A DNA stretch of 64,000 nt from Syngnathus acus (GCF_901709675.1 NC_051093.1:1444553-1508552), one strand, 5' to 3'. Counted from the stretch's first letter, positions 10,287 through 21,837 are shown. The notes: generated by a model not told the origin, from the letters alone. Numbers and translations are program-made.

Positions 10287-12325
10287 AATTCGGAAGAAAT
10301 CGGTGAAAACGTAGCGCAGAAATCAGACAATCCATACAAACACGTAGGAACGAGCTGACGAGTTGACCGCCAAGATGGCGGCATAACACAAAATCACGTG
10401 ATAAAACCACGTGACTGCAAAGCCTCTATAGGGGCCGACCATTCGCACCGACATTCCACGAACCATTACCATTGTGAATGAACTTGTAAATATGTAACTA
10501 TATACTTTACTGTATCCTTTGCAGATAGGTTGATATTGCAAATGAGAATCTGTTGTCAATTGCACTACCAGAAAAGTTAAAGATTAAAATAACAAATTAA
10601 CAATTTTTTGAAAGTTGAATGAATTTTTTCTCAGATGTATTAAGTCTGTTTTATTGTTGTATGAATAAGAAGGGTGATATTGGTGTTTGTGACAGCAGTA
10701 AACAGGCCAGGTTGCATCATGTCAGATGTTTAATCCAAATTCTTTTTTAATTATTAATTAAATCATTTATTTATAAATTAATCATTCTCCATTTTCTCTT
10801 TTTTATATTTCAACTTCAGACGCAACAAATTACTTTATAATCACAAAATAATGATCCATAGCCTTTTTAATTCATGATTCATAGTCTTCGGTGGGCCACT
10901 TATGATTGATTTTGACACAATGTTTCGGGTCGGTTTAAATTTAGACGCGGGCCGCATTTGGCCCGCGGGACGGAATTTGGTCCATATATAAGGCGCACCG
11001 GACGGATAAGGCGTACTGTCGGCTTTTGAGAAAATTTGAGGTTTTTAGGTGTGCCTTATAGTCCAGGAACATACGGTACAAGAAACTAAAAGCAGCAAGC
11101 AAATCATTTTCATTGTGTGGCGCTGCAAGGGAGAGGCGATGGGAAGCGATGGATTCTTGCAGCTGGCCCAGCATGACGGATGCTCGACGAATGGTCTCCG
11201 TTGGATCACCAGTGCGGACATCTTCGTCGGTGAAGGTCAGCGCGGTCTTGAAGCCATTCTAAAGGGAGAGAAGGGTTCCAATTGGTAACATAAACTGGCA
11301 TTGTACCTTGGGTTGTTTAAAATTCAGTATTTTTATGTAAACTAGTTTCCAGAGTCCAAATTTTCTTAATGAAAGAAAATCCTCACAGTAATCAGAAAAG
11401 TTGTTGAACTGATAAAAGTAATAGACTTTTACAAAACCCATGCCAGCAATCCTCCATTTAATCAATCTCTGCATAAGACATTCCATATTTCCGACTGCGT
11501 GGAAAAAAGCAAAAATTACCCCCATATTTAAATCAGACGACCGAACAACCCTATCCAACTACCGTCCCATATCAATCCTCCCACCTATAGCAAACCTTTT
11601 AGAAAAAACCCTGTCAAAACAACTTATAGAACATCTTGAAACAACCTTCTCAACAACTCACAATTTGGCTTCCGATCAGCTCGTTCTACATTATCTGCAC
11701 AGCTACTACTCACAGAATATATACGCACTTCTCTTAATAAAGGCCACATCACAGGAGCAGTCTTTGTAGATTTCCGTAAAGCCTTTGACACAGTTAATCA
11801 CCAAATACTCCATAACAAACTAGCTTCCTTTCATCTCTCCCCCTCAGTGCTAACTATGCTCTCATCATACCTCTCGGATAGAATCCAGGTTGTTAATATT
11901 GGTCAGGCCACATCTACTCCATTACCATCTCCCACTGGTGTTCCCCAGGGCAGCATACTGGGCCCATTATTATTCATTATGTACATCAATGACATGCCTA
12001 ACATATGCAAACAAACTCAAATCATATTATATGCTGACGACAGTTATTTTCACCTCAGATTCGAACATCGAAACCATAAACTCCAAACTTACTTCTGATC
12101 TCCAGCTCCTACATGACTGGCTAAAAGTAAACCATCTGACGATCAATATAAAAAAAAAACTGAAATAAGGTATTTCCACTCCCCTAGGAAAAACATCTCC
12201 ATAACTGTCCCCATTACTCTATCCGATCAAACTCTAGTAGTCACAAACACATATAAATATCTTGGAGTGCACTTAGACTCCCACCTCACCTACAAAAAAC
12301 ATGTTAACACTCTCACTCTCATGTT

Positions 12326-13060
12326 GTAGTCAGTGCAGCTACCACCCCAAACAGCAATACAACTGGAGAGGACAGGACGCTCTCAATGGTGCCACGGTAA
12401 AATGTAGTCATGGTGCTCCTCCGGCCGTCATGACTACATTTTACCGTGGCACCATTGAGAGCGTCCTCTCCAGTTGTATTGCTGTTTGGGGTGGTAGCTG
12501 CACTGACTACAACATGAAGGCCCTCCAGCGCATAGTGAACACGGCTGGTAAGATTATTGGTGCTTCACTCCCCTCCTTGAAGGACATTTACACCTCCCAT
12601 CTCACCCGCAAGGCGACCACGATTGTGAGTGATGTGAGTCACCCCGCTCGCTCTTTGTTCGATCTGCTGCCCTCTGGGAAGAGGTACAGGAGCCCCGCAC
12701 CACCAGACTCACCAACAGCTTCGTACTCCAGGCTGTTAGGATCCTGAACTCTCTCCCCCCTTCTGCGTAGAGTCCTGTACTTTTGCGCTATATTCTGACT
12801 GTCTGCTGTATGCACACTTGCTCCGTTTTGCTCCTCTTATTTATTTATTGTGTTATTTGTTTATTTATTATTTATTCATCACTCTTATTATTCATTGTTT
12901 GTGCCTTCTGGTTTTTATTTTGTGTTGTTTGCTTGTATGTATGTCGTGTACTATGTCTTGCCACCGTGGGATAGTGGAAACGTAATTTCGATTTCTTTGT
13001 GTGTCTTGGCATGTGAAGAGGTTGACAATAAAGCAGACTTTGACTTTTTTGACTTTGACT
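12326..13060 (+). mobile_element. Nested L2 copy with inverted 5' end
   Basis: The same L2 family as at 3760-4665, inserted into the LINE that resumes at 13061. The first ~85 bp (12326-12410) are the reverse complement of 12429-12510, so the 5' end is a palindrome. The ORF part (PPAVMTTFYRGTIESVLSSC and on) has a frame slip near 12690. The 3' tail has an AATAAA signal and TTTGAC units near 13040-13060. Confidence 0.85.
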
Positions 13061-13625
13061 AATAAGCTCAAACAGAAAATGTATGTCTATAACAGGATCA
13101 GGCCATATCTCACCCATAATGTCTCAAATATTTATCTACATTCTATCATACTGTCTGACCTATCATACTGTCTTCCCATTTGGTCTCTCACCACAAAAGA
13201 AACTCTGGATCCTATAGCCAGACTATACAATAGAGCATACAAAATACATGGCAGACTATCAATCTGGACCCATCACTGCACGTCACTTGCACGCTCCAAT
13301 GTACTAACCTTCCAGAATTACACAATTCTCATGGCAATAAAACTCTTCTATCAACTACACACAAATTCTCTCCCACCTATAGTTAATTCACTCATCCCAG
13401 GCCGTAATGAAAGACAGGCCCGCATCACCCGCTCAGTTACACAGGACCTCATCCGAACCCCAGCATACCAAAACAATTTTGGTCTTAACTCATTTATCCG
13501 CACATCTATTTTGATCTGGAATAAGATACCCCTTCGAATCAGATCAGCCACCTCTATTATGCAATTTAAACGGCTCTACACATATTTTTTAATAACAAAC
13601 CAAACTTGCACCCATTAACAATAAG

Positions 13626-13641
13626 ATATATATATATATAT

Positions 13642-13689
<48 letters not shown>
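13626..13689. repeat. (AT)n microsatellite
   Basis: About 30 AT dinucleotides with a few GA interruptions, inside the 3' end of the surrounding LINE. Confidence 0.95.
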
Positions 13690-13690
<1 letters not shown>

Positions 13691-15320
13691 TAGTATATAT
13701 TTTATTGAAACGTATGTAATGTTATAGGAACCTGCTGTAAAACAGTTCTTGAACTGAGTCAGGCCAGTCCATGAAACTTTGATGTTACATGTCGACCTTT
13801 CCTTTAAATAAACTGAAACTGAATAAAGATGTAAAAAAATAAATAAACTAGCAATTCAAATTTTTGGTAGAACATTTCTCTCTCAAATAACATAACTATA
13901 ACGACTCCAAGTGTTACAAGAGTAGAGAATCTTCCAACCTCGACAGGATAGCTGCTCTTGAGATGAGGATGGCAGGCTTTGTTTCTGGCCTGGAGCTCCG
14001 CAATCCTCATCCAATCATCAGGCGCACCTTCTGGCTCATTCACTCCATTCATTTCCAGTGACTCTGCCTTCAGACGACGACGTTTGGCCGCCAGTCTTTC
14101 AGAACTACGAACAAGCGGCGTGCTTGGTTCACCCGGCGCCGAAAGCTTCCTGTCAAATTGAAGGACAAAATCACACCAATTAAATTTAGCTTCACATAAT
14201 TGCTGGCACAGATGATTTTGTTAAATATTTCCCTTTGATGAATTTCAGTTCACTTTATACATAGCAAAATGTTTTACCTTTTGCTGTTCAGCGAGTCTTC
14301 GAGGGAGCTTTGGTCCAGACTGTCTGAGCTCATCATTCTCTTTGGCTCCACTTTAAGAACCTTTGAGTGCACGTCTGGAAGTTCCAGGTAACACATCTCT
14401 GATGTTTCTCCTTGACGGTCGGGGATTTGATTGTGTGCGTGCAGGTTGAGGTCAGAAAAGGGCACCTTAGCACAAGCACAAGTGAGAAAAGGAGAACTTG
14501 AAACATGCTTCATTTTGTTTTGTTTACAGCAAAGGCACTCATTTCAGAGATCAGAGAGGTCAGTGACACAACTAAATGCACTCTGGTCACACACAGCTTT
14601 GTAACAGAGACACGGCCATTATAATGGTGTAATGAAGCCAAACTGGTTTTAGAAGTTATCAAATGGTGCAATGGCACTGACATCAATCCTGAAGTAGGTC
14701 AATGTGAAAATGAGAAATGAGCATTTGCACTACCATTTGGGAAAAATAATCTAAAAGTGATTTTTTATTTCCTTCGCAATATTGCAATTGTGATTCAAAC
14801 TGCCATTTTCTCTCTTTAATATCAAAACCAACCTGTGCCTCCAAACGGGCCAGCTTGCTCAGCATGTCCTTTTCCTTGCTTTGAGCCTTTTCCAATTGCA
14901 GCTGGAGTAATTTGAGCTCCGTACCACTGGCGTTCACTTCTCGCTCTTTTACCTCCAGGGTGTCCTTCAGCTTGGCCACTTGCTCTTGGCTCTCCTGGAG
15001 AAGCTCTTTCTTGTCATTGTAATAACTCACAGCCTCTTCCATCTACGACATTTGATGTTTGCATTATAGTCGCCGAACAGAAAAGTACAGATGAATGCAT
15101 GTCGACCCGAGTTCACACCTACCTGAGCTTTGTAGTGTTCCACAGCCTCCGTTTTTGCCACAAGTTGCTCCTGCAAATCCTTCTTGATCCACTTGGTCTC
15201 CTGTTTTTTTTCCATTTCTTTTAAAAGCAGAGCTTTTTCCATCTTCAACGATTCAAGCTCTTCCTTGAGCACTTGCGCCATTTTAAGTGAGGCCAAGTTC
15301 TCTCTTTCTGTGGCCTGCTT

Positions 15321-16136
15321 GGTGTCATGTCTCGTCCCCAGTTCTGTGTCTGTGTGCTCGCCCCTCCCTTCCTGTGTGCCCTTGATTGGTGTGATCACAC
15401 GCACCTGCCGCTCATTACATGTGTTGTATTTAAGTTCTGTTTGCGTGTCACTCGCCGTCGGAGCATTGCACGAGATGTGGATAATGCATGTCTCACTGTC
15501 ACGCGGTTTGTTTGGTTCCTGTCTTTTGTTTCACGTTTTGGCGATCAGTCCTATTGGTTTCGTTGTTTAGTCACGTCAGTTTGCCGGGTCTGCCTTTTGA
15601 GTTCCTGAAATAAACCTGGGTCCAAGCTGCACTTGGTCGTCCTCGCTCCATCCACACTCCGATCCCTGACAGAATGCTCCGACCATCACAGCGACCAGCG
15701 CTTGGACCTTCCGCCATCAGCTCCCGTCCGCGACGCCCGATCGACGCCCATCGTCCGAGCAGGTACCAGCGCGATCGGCTCCGCTGTCGCCATCGGACTT
15801 CGCTACTGCGACGCCGGACCCGCGGCCGCCATTGGAGTGCCTCCCGACGTCATCAGACTCGCGGTCGCCAGATTCATGCCAGCTGCGCCGGACCCGCGAT
15901 CGTCCATGGCCCCACCCCTACTGCTGCAGCGCGTGGTGACTCTTGCCGCTGCGTACAGCTCCGCCTTCCAATTGCCGCTGATTGCGGTCCGGATTTCAAA
16001 CTGCCGCAGATTGCGGCTCTGACTTTCCGAGTTTCCGCCGAGTGCGGTTCTGTCCCTGAGTTGCCGCCGATGCGGTTCTGTTTCCCTGAGTTGCCGCCGA
16101 TTGCGGTTCTGTTTCCCCGAGTTGCCGCCAACATCT
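15321..16136 (+). mobile_element. LTR-like insertion inside a numa1 exon
   Basis: An 816-bp insertion flanked by the 5-bp repeat TGCTT (15316-15320 and 16137-16141). Removing it together with one repeat copy restores an open coiled-coil frame across the join, so it landed in a coding exon. Its first part, 15323-15671, starts TGTCA, ends TGACA and has AATAAA near 15610, like a solo LTR. The rest is CpG-rich with an imperfect ~33-bp tandem repeat (GAGTTGCCGCCGA units, 16040-16130). There is no second LTR, no obvious primer-binding site and no pol. It may be a non-autonomous gypsy-type element; the class is uncertain. Confidence 0.6.
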
Positions 16137-18439
16137 TGCTTTGTGGCTGCTCTAATTTCTTCTTCCAAACAGGATATCTTTCCCTGGAGTATCTGAATTT
16201 GCTCAGTCAGGAGCTCCTGTAATGAAAAAGGAATTAAGATAAAAATTGTACCGCACAGACTAGAGAGGAGAGTTGGTCTTACAAGTTATTCTTCGTCTCA
16301 AGTTCATTGATTTGTTCCCTGGTGCTGAGCTCATTAGCCGTTTGTTCCCTTTTCATCTTGTCCAAATGATACTGCAGCTGGTTAATTTGAGATTCTAAAG
16401 AAAACGTAAACAGAAGGAAACATTAAAGGCAAGGCATGCAATATAACCTGTGTGCACTTTTTATTTTCTATATCATTTGTCAATCATCATAAATACCACA
16501 CAAAAACATAAATTGAGTACCTCTTGGTGCAATGAGGCTTATTTTCCCAGCGAGCTCCTCCAGTGCATCCCTATAATCTCGCTCAATGATCATCTCTCGC
16601 TGAATCTTCCTCAACTGGAATTTGGGAGTGTTCATTATATCTTGAGGAGATTTGCTGTGGAAATAAATATTCAGGCAAAATGAATAAATACTTAATGCTT
16701 TAAATCTAATCAACTCACATAGGTGTCAATGTCTTTTTTGTAATGTTTTGTAAACAACAAATGGCCAAGCTCCAAGCATTCTAAAAAGTTCAAAACATTG
16801 ACCAAAAGTAGGACCAATGCCAGCAATATATAATTAACATTAGTCAATGATACCTGGAAGAAGATGATGCCACAGTGTGTATATTGACAAAGGCAATTTT
16901 CTTTGTGCGATGGAACACCGGGGAGTCTTCATCAGAGAGTGTCTAGGCTGTCGATAAACTGGGAGTAGAGGTGCTTGTCGTTCTCGTGAATATTTCAGGA
17001 GTCACAGGCAAATCTGAAGGATTAAGTCAAACATTTCAATCAGCATTCAAAGGCCTGAAAGCAGACACACGAGTCAAATGCAGGAATGGATAAGAGACTC
17101 TCATTGCCTTGCCAAGTAGGCATCAGGACCACGACTCAGATAAACTCTGCCCTCACGCTCCATCACATAAGAAAACGTCACATTTGCAATCGCCTCCTGA
17201 CAAGCAGGAATGGAAATATTGTTACAATGGCACAGAATGAAAAGAAAACATTAAAACAGCATCGTATTTTCATAGCTTCAGCAAAAACAATTGTGCCCGC
17301 TTACCTCCACCTCACAGTCCAATGTTTTAAGGGTGCACCATTCACTCATGTCATGGTAAACCAGCAACAACAACAACACCTAAAAAGAGCAGGCCAGACA
17401 TTTCCCATTACCTTGTGTATAAAACAATAGAAGGATGTCATTGTTCTTGACCACTATGTTCAGGAGACAGTTTATTCGAACACCTACTAAGAACAATGAA
17501 AGACGGCAATATTATTGCGGCAGAAGCACATTTTTAATCTCTGACTGCCAACTAGTGAGTCATAGCACAGGTGACAAAGGACAAAGACAATATTGGTGTG
17601 CCACAATATAACTTTTATGTACATATGATGCAAAACAGCTTTGTGTACCTTTGCTATTTCCAAAGTCAAGTTGATTCCATTATTTATGTTGTCCCAGGAT
17701 AATGAACAACTTTGGGTTGCGCTGAATCTGCAAACCTCTGTCCAACCACAAAACATTAAGTTGAAATATTGTTCTTCACATATGAGATAAGACATTGAAA
17801 TAGTGTTCTGTCAGAAGGTGCAACTGAAAAGGAAACTGTGAAGAATGAAACTGAACGTAGCTTTACGATGCTTTGCAATGGTGTTTTTTGTACACTAATG
17901 TTCAAGACTAAACATTTCGTTAAAGCAGTTAAACCCCGCACAAAGTGCATCATTGGAGTGTACTGAATAGAACAATACGTATTGCGGGGGGGAATACAAG
18001 ACCAGACATATATGTCATAAACTCACTCTCCACAAATTCTGCAATGAATTTAAAACGTTCTCTCGGTGATGTTATTGAAGGAGGTTGTTCCTTTTTCCTG
18101 TAGTGAAAAAAGATAGCAAGATAAAAGTAAAGAGTGGGGGAAAATAAGAGTAAACAACCGAGGCTGTCTTGAGTAAATGTCATTGTTAACGGACAGTCCT
18201 CACATTTTATAAACAACATGAAGCAGCAACTCCCCATTCTGTAACTCTTCGATGTTTTTTATCTCTCGGTGGGGCAACGTGAGATTACTTATCTGAAAAT
18301 ACAGCATGGACGAGGTTAGGTCAAAACTAAAATACTACAAGCCGTTGGTAGCGTTAACTTACCCAGCCAAGTAGAGCCTTAACACCCAGATTCATGAGTG
18401 CCATTTCTATTGAGCCTTTCAATCCTGCTGGGAGGAAAA

Positions 18440-19300
18440 TGCTATATTTACACGTGGTGTCTTGAAAGAAATCGCACAGGCATAAATCCACGACAGAAGT
18501 GTTAGCAATGATAAACGTAAAAATCTCCGTTCAACAGTACTGTACGTGCCGAGAAATGCTGTTGGTACAGCCGATTTACCGCAAGTTCGACTCAGCATAG
18601 ACTACTTCTGACGACATGCACTGGTGTGAGGTCAACAGTTTTAAAACACGCAGATCAAGATTTAATCAACCTATCATTATTCGCATGGGCAAAGCGTCTC
18701 AATATAAAGAACATTGATTGGATAGAAGGCCGGACGTGAATGAATGTCGCGCTTGTATTAACAGGTGTGCTAGGTTATGTTGTTTTCAATAAAAACATGA
18801 AGAACTCACGTTTGCGTCAGCCAATTTTAATTTTTATAAAGGATTATTCTCATTTGATGTCTTTAAATTCATGCGCGTTCTGCCATTGAAGCGGGGTGCA
18901 TTCAAAGACCAGTCGTACAGACGGAACACTCATTCACTTCACCAAAAAGCAACAATATAATTACGTGAGCTCTTTGCATCAACCTCGATGCAAAGAAACT
19001 CCTCTTTTTGGGTACCGTTACATGCTACAAGGAGTATATATTACAAAGGAGACTTTCTACTTCATTGTGATCATCATTCATCCATCCATTTTATTACTCA
19101 GGTATTTTCAAAGCAAATTAATATTGTTGCATTTATTAATTTGCTTTAAAATGACAGCGCAATATAATTAAAAGCTGACACTATAGCAATGTCAAACGTG
19201 TTCATTTAAGAAAAAGCCACACACGTTTTATGATCAAATCTTTCATAACGAGAATGATTTGAGTGAATTGATTTGAATGAATAATTGAGAAGAAATTTCA
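18440..19300. other. Upstream flank of numa1, no gene seen
   Basis: Non-coding sequence 5' of the numa1 start. Presumed 5' UTR or promoter sequence may lie within the first few hundred bases, but no TATA box or CpG island stands out. No other gene or clear repeat was recognised. Confidence 0.4.
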
Positions 19301-19302
19301 GT

Positions 19303-19656
19303 TCCGAAGGCTCCTTTTGTCCCAAGCAAAGTGACAGGTCCGACTAGAATCACATCTCACATTGCCACAATAATTGATAATATATTTACAAGTGTAATTG
19401 AAAAGAAAGTAAAAACTGGACTGATAATAAATGATTCAAGTGACCACCTGCCAGTGTTTGCAGTGATCCAGAACTGTACAAAGAAAAAAAAAGGATGCTA
19501 TAACTTTTAAAATGTGTAGAATGAACTCTGGTAATTCAATGAACTCATTCAAAAATGATCTTTTAAAACAAGACTGGAAAAAGGTAGATGTGGGTGATGT
19601 AAATGAAGCCTACAACACATTCATGGCCATTATATCCGAACTGAAAACATCAGTTT
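19303..19656 (+). mobile_element. LINE endonuclease-domain fragment
   Basis: One plus-strand frame reads VTGPTRITSHIATIIDNIFT, then SSDHLPVFAVI and LKQDWKKVDVGDVNEAYNTF. This is the same endonuclease and linker region found in the LINE at 21149-25300 (TRPTRVTSQSATLIDNIFT and NNAYHKLMTIF). Both ends are truncated and neither RT nor tail is present. Confidence 0.75.
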
Positions 19657-20103
19657 GATCCATGAGTCTTCCTCCTCCTTTTGTTGGAATTAAAATGTAT
19701 TTGATTCTTAGTGTGTGCCATAGAATAGTGTAACTCTTTAAACATTCTTAGCATTAGAATTACCAAGATAAAAAATAAGGCAAAAATGGTATTACTGAAA
19801 AGTATGCTTCCTCGCGTGAGCCAATGTAACATTATTCAGTTTGAACATGAAAAAAGGGCTAACGGGAAAATAAAAAGCATTCATATCAATTGTATTGTAA
19901 AAATACTGTGTACGAAACACAAATATTGAATTTGTCACCATTTAACAATCAATTTTAAATTAAATTTACAAAATTACTCTTTTTTTTTCCACACTTTGAT
20001 ATATTTTAACCCCCTGATTATCATATTACTTTTTGTGTAAAACCGATCAGATATAAAGCTAGATTTTATGATAGTTATTTATGGTAGTCTTCTTCTTTAC
20101 CAG

Positions 20104-20458
20104 AAAAGGATCCAAAGCGTGTTCTGCCTTACAGCCCTGAGGAGGACTTGTGGCCAGGCGTGGCACACCATCCGTTCCCTGAAGGAGGAATGGCAGAGAT
20201 TTAGACTGCAGCAGGGACAGAAAGCAGCCAAGTAGGAAACACACACACACACGCACACACATGAATGTGTGAACTGTATCCAAAAATGACAATATTTTCC
20301 TCCCAGGATGAGCTTGCGGAGACAAAACTCATCCTTGTCCAAGCAGAAGAACGAGATGGTGTCCATGCACCAGAGACTCATGGCCAAACTGGACTTCTTC
20401 AACACCACCTTTCATATAGACATGTACAAATACCAGGAGCAGACCGCCACTGGAATTG
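20104..20458 (+). CDS. Two exons of an unrecognised helical protein
   Basis: Exon a (20104-20231) follows a pyrimidine-rich acceptor and encodes [20 protein letters not shown] and LQQGQKAA. Exon b (20307-20458) follows TTTTCCTCCCAG and encodes [33 protein letters not shown] and a [12 protein letters not shown] end. The donors are GTAGGA and GTATTG, and the phases join cleanly (AA|G). The peptide is Lys/Arg/Gln-rich and predicted helical. I could not name the family, and no further exon was found on either side. It may be a real gene fragment stranded by rearrangement, or exons of a gene whose other parts I failed to recognise. Confidence 0.4.
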
Positions 20459-20651
20459 GTATTGTGTTCATTCTGTTTCTTTGAATGGGAACAGATCAGT
20501 GAATTAATTGAATTTGAATGCAATTTGATGGTGGACCTTACCAGAAATGAACTGAAGTACAATCAGCGACGAAGATAGTATTAAAAGTTCTGATGGATTT
20601 CAAGTCCATCGCCTTATCCACCATGTATTTGGACGGTGTGTATTACAGAGT

Positions 20652-20733
20652 GTGCTTGTGGCCGAGTGGTTAAGGAGCTGGACTAGAAATCGACTGGTGT
20701 CTCACCTCACAGGTCCAGGTCCTGCCGAACACG
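20652..20733 (+). tRNA. tRNA-Ser-like (AGA), divergent
   Basis: An 82-nt serine-type cloverleaf with a long variable arm, the A box TGGCCGAGTGGTTAAGG and anticodon AGA in loop CTAGAAA. The acceptor stem GTGCTTG/CGAACAC has one mismatch and the B box is altered (GGTCCAGGTCC). It is the most diverged member at the left end of the tRNA-Ser array and may be inactive. Confidence 0.55.
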
Positions 20734-20807
20734 ATCCAGATTTTGAAGAATCTCGTGGTGTAATATGAGATACTCACCACATTTGGACGGTGTACATTAC
20801 ACAGTGT

Positions 20808-20889
20808 GTTGTTGTGGCCGAGTGGTTAAGGCGATGGACTAGAAATCCGTTGGGGTCTCCCCTCGCAGGTTCGAATCCTGCTGACAACG
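20808..20889 (+). tRNA. tRNA-Ser (AGA)
   Basis: An 82-nt tRNA-Ser. The acceptor GTTGTTG pairs with TGACAAC, the A box is TGGCCGAGTGGTTAAGG, loop CTAGAAA carries anticodon AGA, a long variable arm follows, and the B box is GGTTCGAATCC. TTTT follows within 12 bp (20897-20900), a usable Pol III terminator. It closely resembles vertebrate tRNA-Ser-AGA, and is the best-preserved array member. Confidence 0.88.
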
Positions 20890-20964
20890 ATTCAGATTTT
20901 AAATTAGAATCTTGCCAGATCCTCGCAAAATGCATTTTGACAATGTGAGGCCACCCCAGTGTGT

Positions 20965-21046
20965 GTTGTTGTGGCCGAGTGGTTAAGGCGATGGACATGA
21001 AATCCATTGGAGTCTCCCCTCGCAGGTTCGAGTCCTACTGACAATG
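20965..21046 (+). tRNA. tRNA-Ser (TGA)
   Basis: The same 82-nt serine architecture, with the anticodon loop changed to CATGAAA (anticodon TGA). The B box GGTTCGAGTCC and the acceptor pair GTTGTTG/TGACAAT are acceptable. It begins 75 bp after the end of the previous gene, matching the array spacing. Confidence 0.82.
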
Positions 21047-21121
21047 GTCCAAAATCTTATTAGAACCTTGTGTATTATGAGATACTCACCACATGCATTT
21101 TAACATTGTGTCACAGAGTGT

Positions 21122-21145
21122 GTTGTTGTGGCAAAGTGGTTAAGG

Positions 21146-21148
<3 letters not shown>
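21122..21148 (+). pseudogene. 5' piece of a split tRNA-Ser gene
   Basis: The acceptor strand GTTGTTG and a mutated A box (TGGCAAAGTGGTTAAGG) start exactly 75 bp after the preceding tRNA. After about 27 nt the gene runs into the (GATT)n tail of a LINE. The missing 3' part is found on the other side of that LINE, at 25302-25358. Confidence 0.75.

Positions 21149-21193
<45 letters not shown>
21149..21193. repeat. (TTGA)n tail array
   Basis: Eleven units of TTGA/GATT, forming the 3' tandem tail of the minus-strand LINE and meeting the broken tRNA-Ser gene at its left end. Confidence 0.9.
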
Positions 21194-21837
21194 ATCTTTA
21201 ACACTCTAAAGTGCCACATATAAGTCCATACAACAAACAAACAAAAAATAAACCAACAAACAGAAATAAATATATTAAATAATTAATAATAATACATAAG
21301 TAAATAAATCAATAAAGAATGCTCGAAAAGGAGTAGGAGGAAGCATAGCTTTTTAGATTCCTACCCCTTTCTCACTTTATCCATTAAACCAACGATTCAA
21401 CATATACTGTAATTCTACAACAGAACACAAGTAGACAAACTTTCACACTTATTGTTCTGTTTCATTTTTACTTGTGTGTAGCCCTTTGGCACTTTTAGCC
21501 TTTGTAGCCGCTAAACAACATATTTTTGTACATTCTTTTAAACTGGTGGATATTTGGACTTTGCTTGAGTTCCTCACTTAGATTGTTCCATAGTTTGACC
21601 CCGGTTATAGTTATACAGAAACTTTTTAAGGTTGTTCTTATGTTTAAGATTTTGAAGTTGTGATTCCCCCTTAACTTATAACCTCCCTCCCGATTCCTAA
21701 ATAGGTTTTGGATATGGTCTGGTAGTTGTTTTGCTTTTGCCCTATACATGATGATTGCTGTTTGATAAGATACTATGTCAGTGAATTTCAATAGTTTGGA
21801 TTGTATGAAAAGTGGATTTGTGTTGACTTTATGAATA

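Larger units (their letters stand above)
9288..11076. mobile_element. TIR DNA transposon with THAP and YqaJ-like remnants
   Basis: A 1.79-kb element flanked by TA. The left end CCGTATTTTCCGGACTATAA is inverted at the right end (11046-11076) with few mismatches. Sub-terminal inverted repeats of about 80-100 bp carry the GGCCATCTTGGCGGTCAAC / GTTGACCGCCAAGATGGC pair at 9450-9475 and 10365-10385. Inside are a plus-strand THAP exon at the left and a minus-strand YqaJ-type fragment at the right. A THAP protein together with YqaJ is what I recall for ISL2EU/IS4EU-class elements, so this is probably an internally deleted copy. Its right end sits against the last readable numa1 exon. Confidence 0.75.
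11430..13830 (+). mobile_element. CR1/L2-group LINE in a numa1 intron
   Basis: RT blocks appear in order on the plus strand: NYRPISILPPIANLLEKTLS (near 11560), VFVDFRKAFDTVNHQIL (11762), TGVPQGSILGPLLFIMYIND (11935), the catalytic ILYADDS near 12025, then TNTYKYLGVHLDSHLTYKKH. The frame breaks near 11700 and 12040. The ORF resumes after a nested L2 copy, at 13060-13618, with the C-terminal ILSDLSYCLPIWS block. A (AT)n run and a 3' UTR end in AAACTGAAACTGAA near 13810. It is dead but nearly colinear. Confidence 0.82.
11079..18404 (-). pseudogene. numa1: numa1 (NuMA) relic, coiled coil and tail mostly lost
   Basis: NuMA is a nuclear and spindle-pole protein with an N-terminal globular domain, a very long coiled coil and a C-terminal tubulin/LGN-binding tail. 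Exons that match it, 5' to 3': 18363-18404 (MALMNLGVKALLGW), 18204-18292, 18027-18097, 17649-17737, 17305-17379, from 17196, 16854-17013, 16521-16654 (SPQDIMNTPKFQLRKIQREM), 16283-16394, 15123-16216, 14833-15042, 14278-14465, 13939-14149 (DDWMRIAELQARNK) and 11079-11258 (TDEDVRTGDPTETIRRAS). Most junctions are GT-AG with matching phase. Defects: an in-frame TAG near 16945; a phase clash across the 66-bp intron 16217-16282; a transposon inside 15123-16216; only about 240 coiled-coil residues instead of about 1,500; and no end after 11079, where a transposon starts. It is probably a decaying copy; a shortened paralog is the alternative. Confidence 0.75.

Noticed and set aside
17780-17823. Possible extra numa1 exon (CTTTTCAG acceptor, GTGAAG donor)
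   Set aside because: Splicing 18027 directly to 17737 keeps the NuMA frame (FVEKVCRF); including this segment produces a stop.
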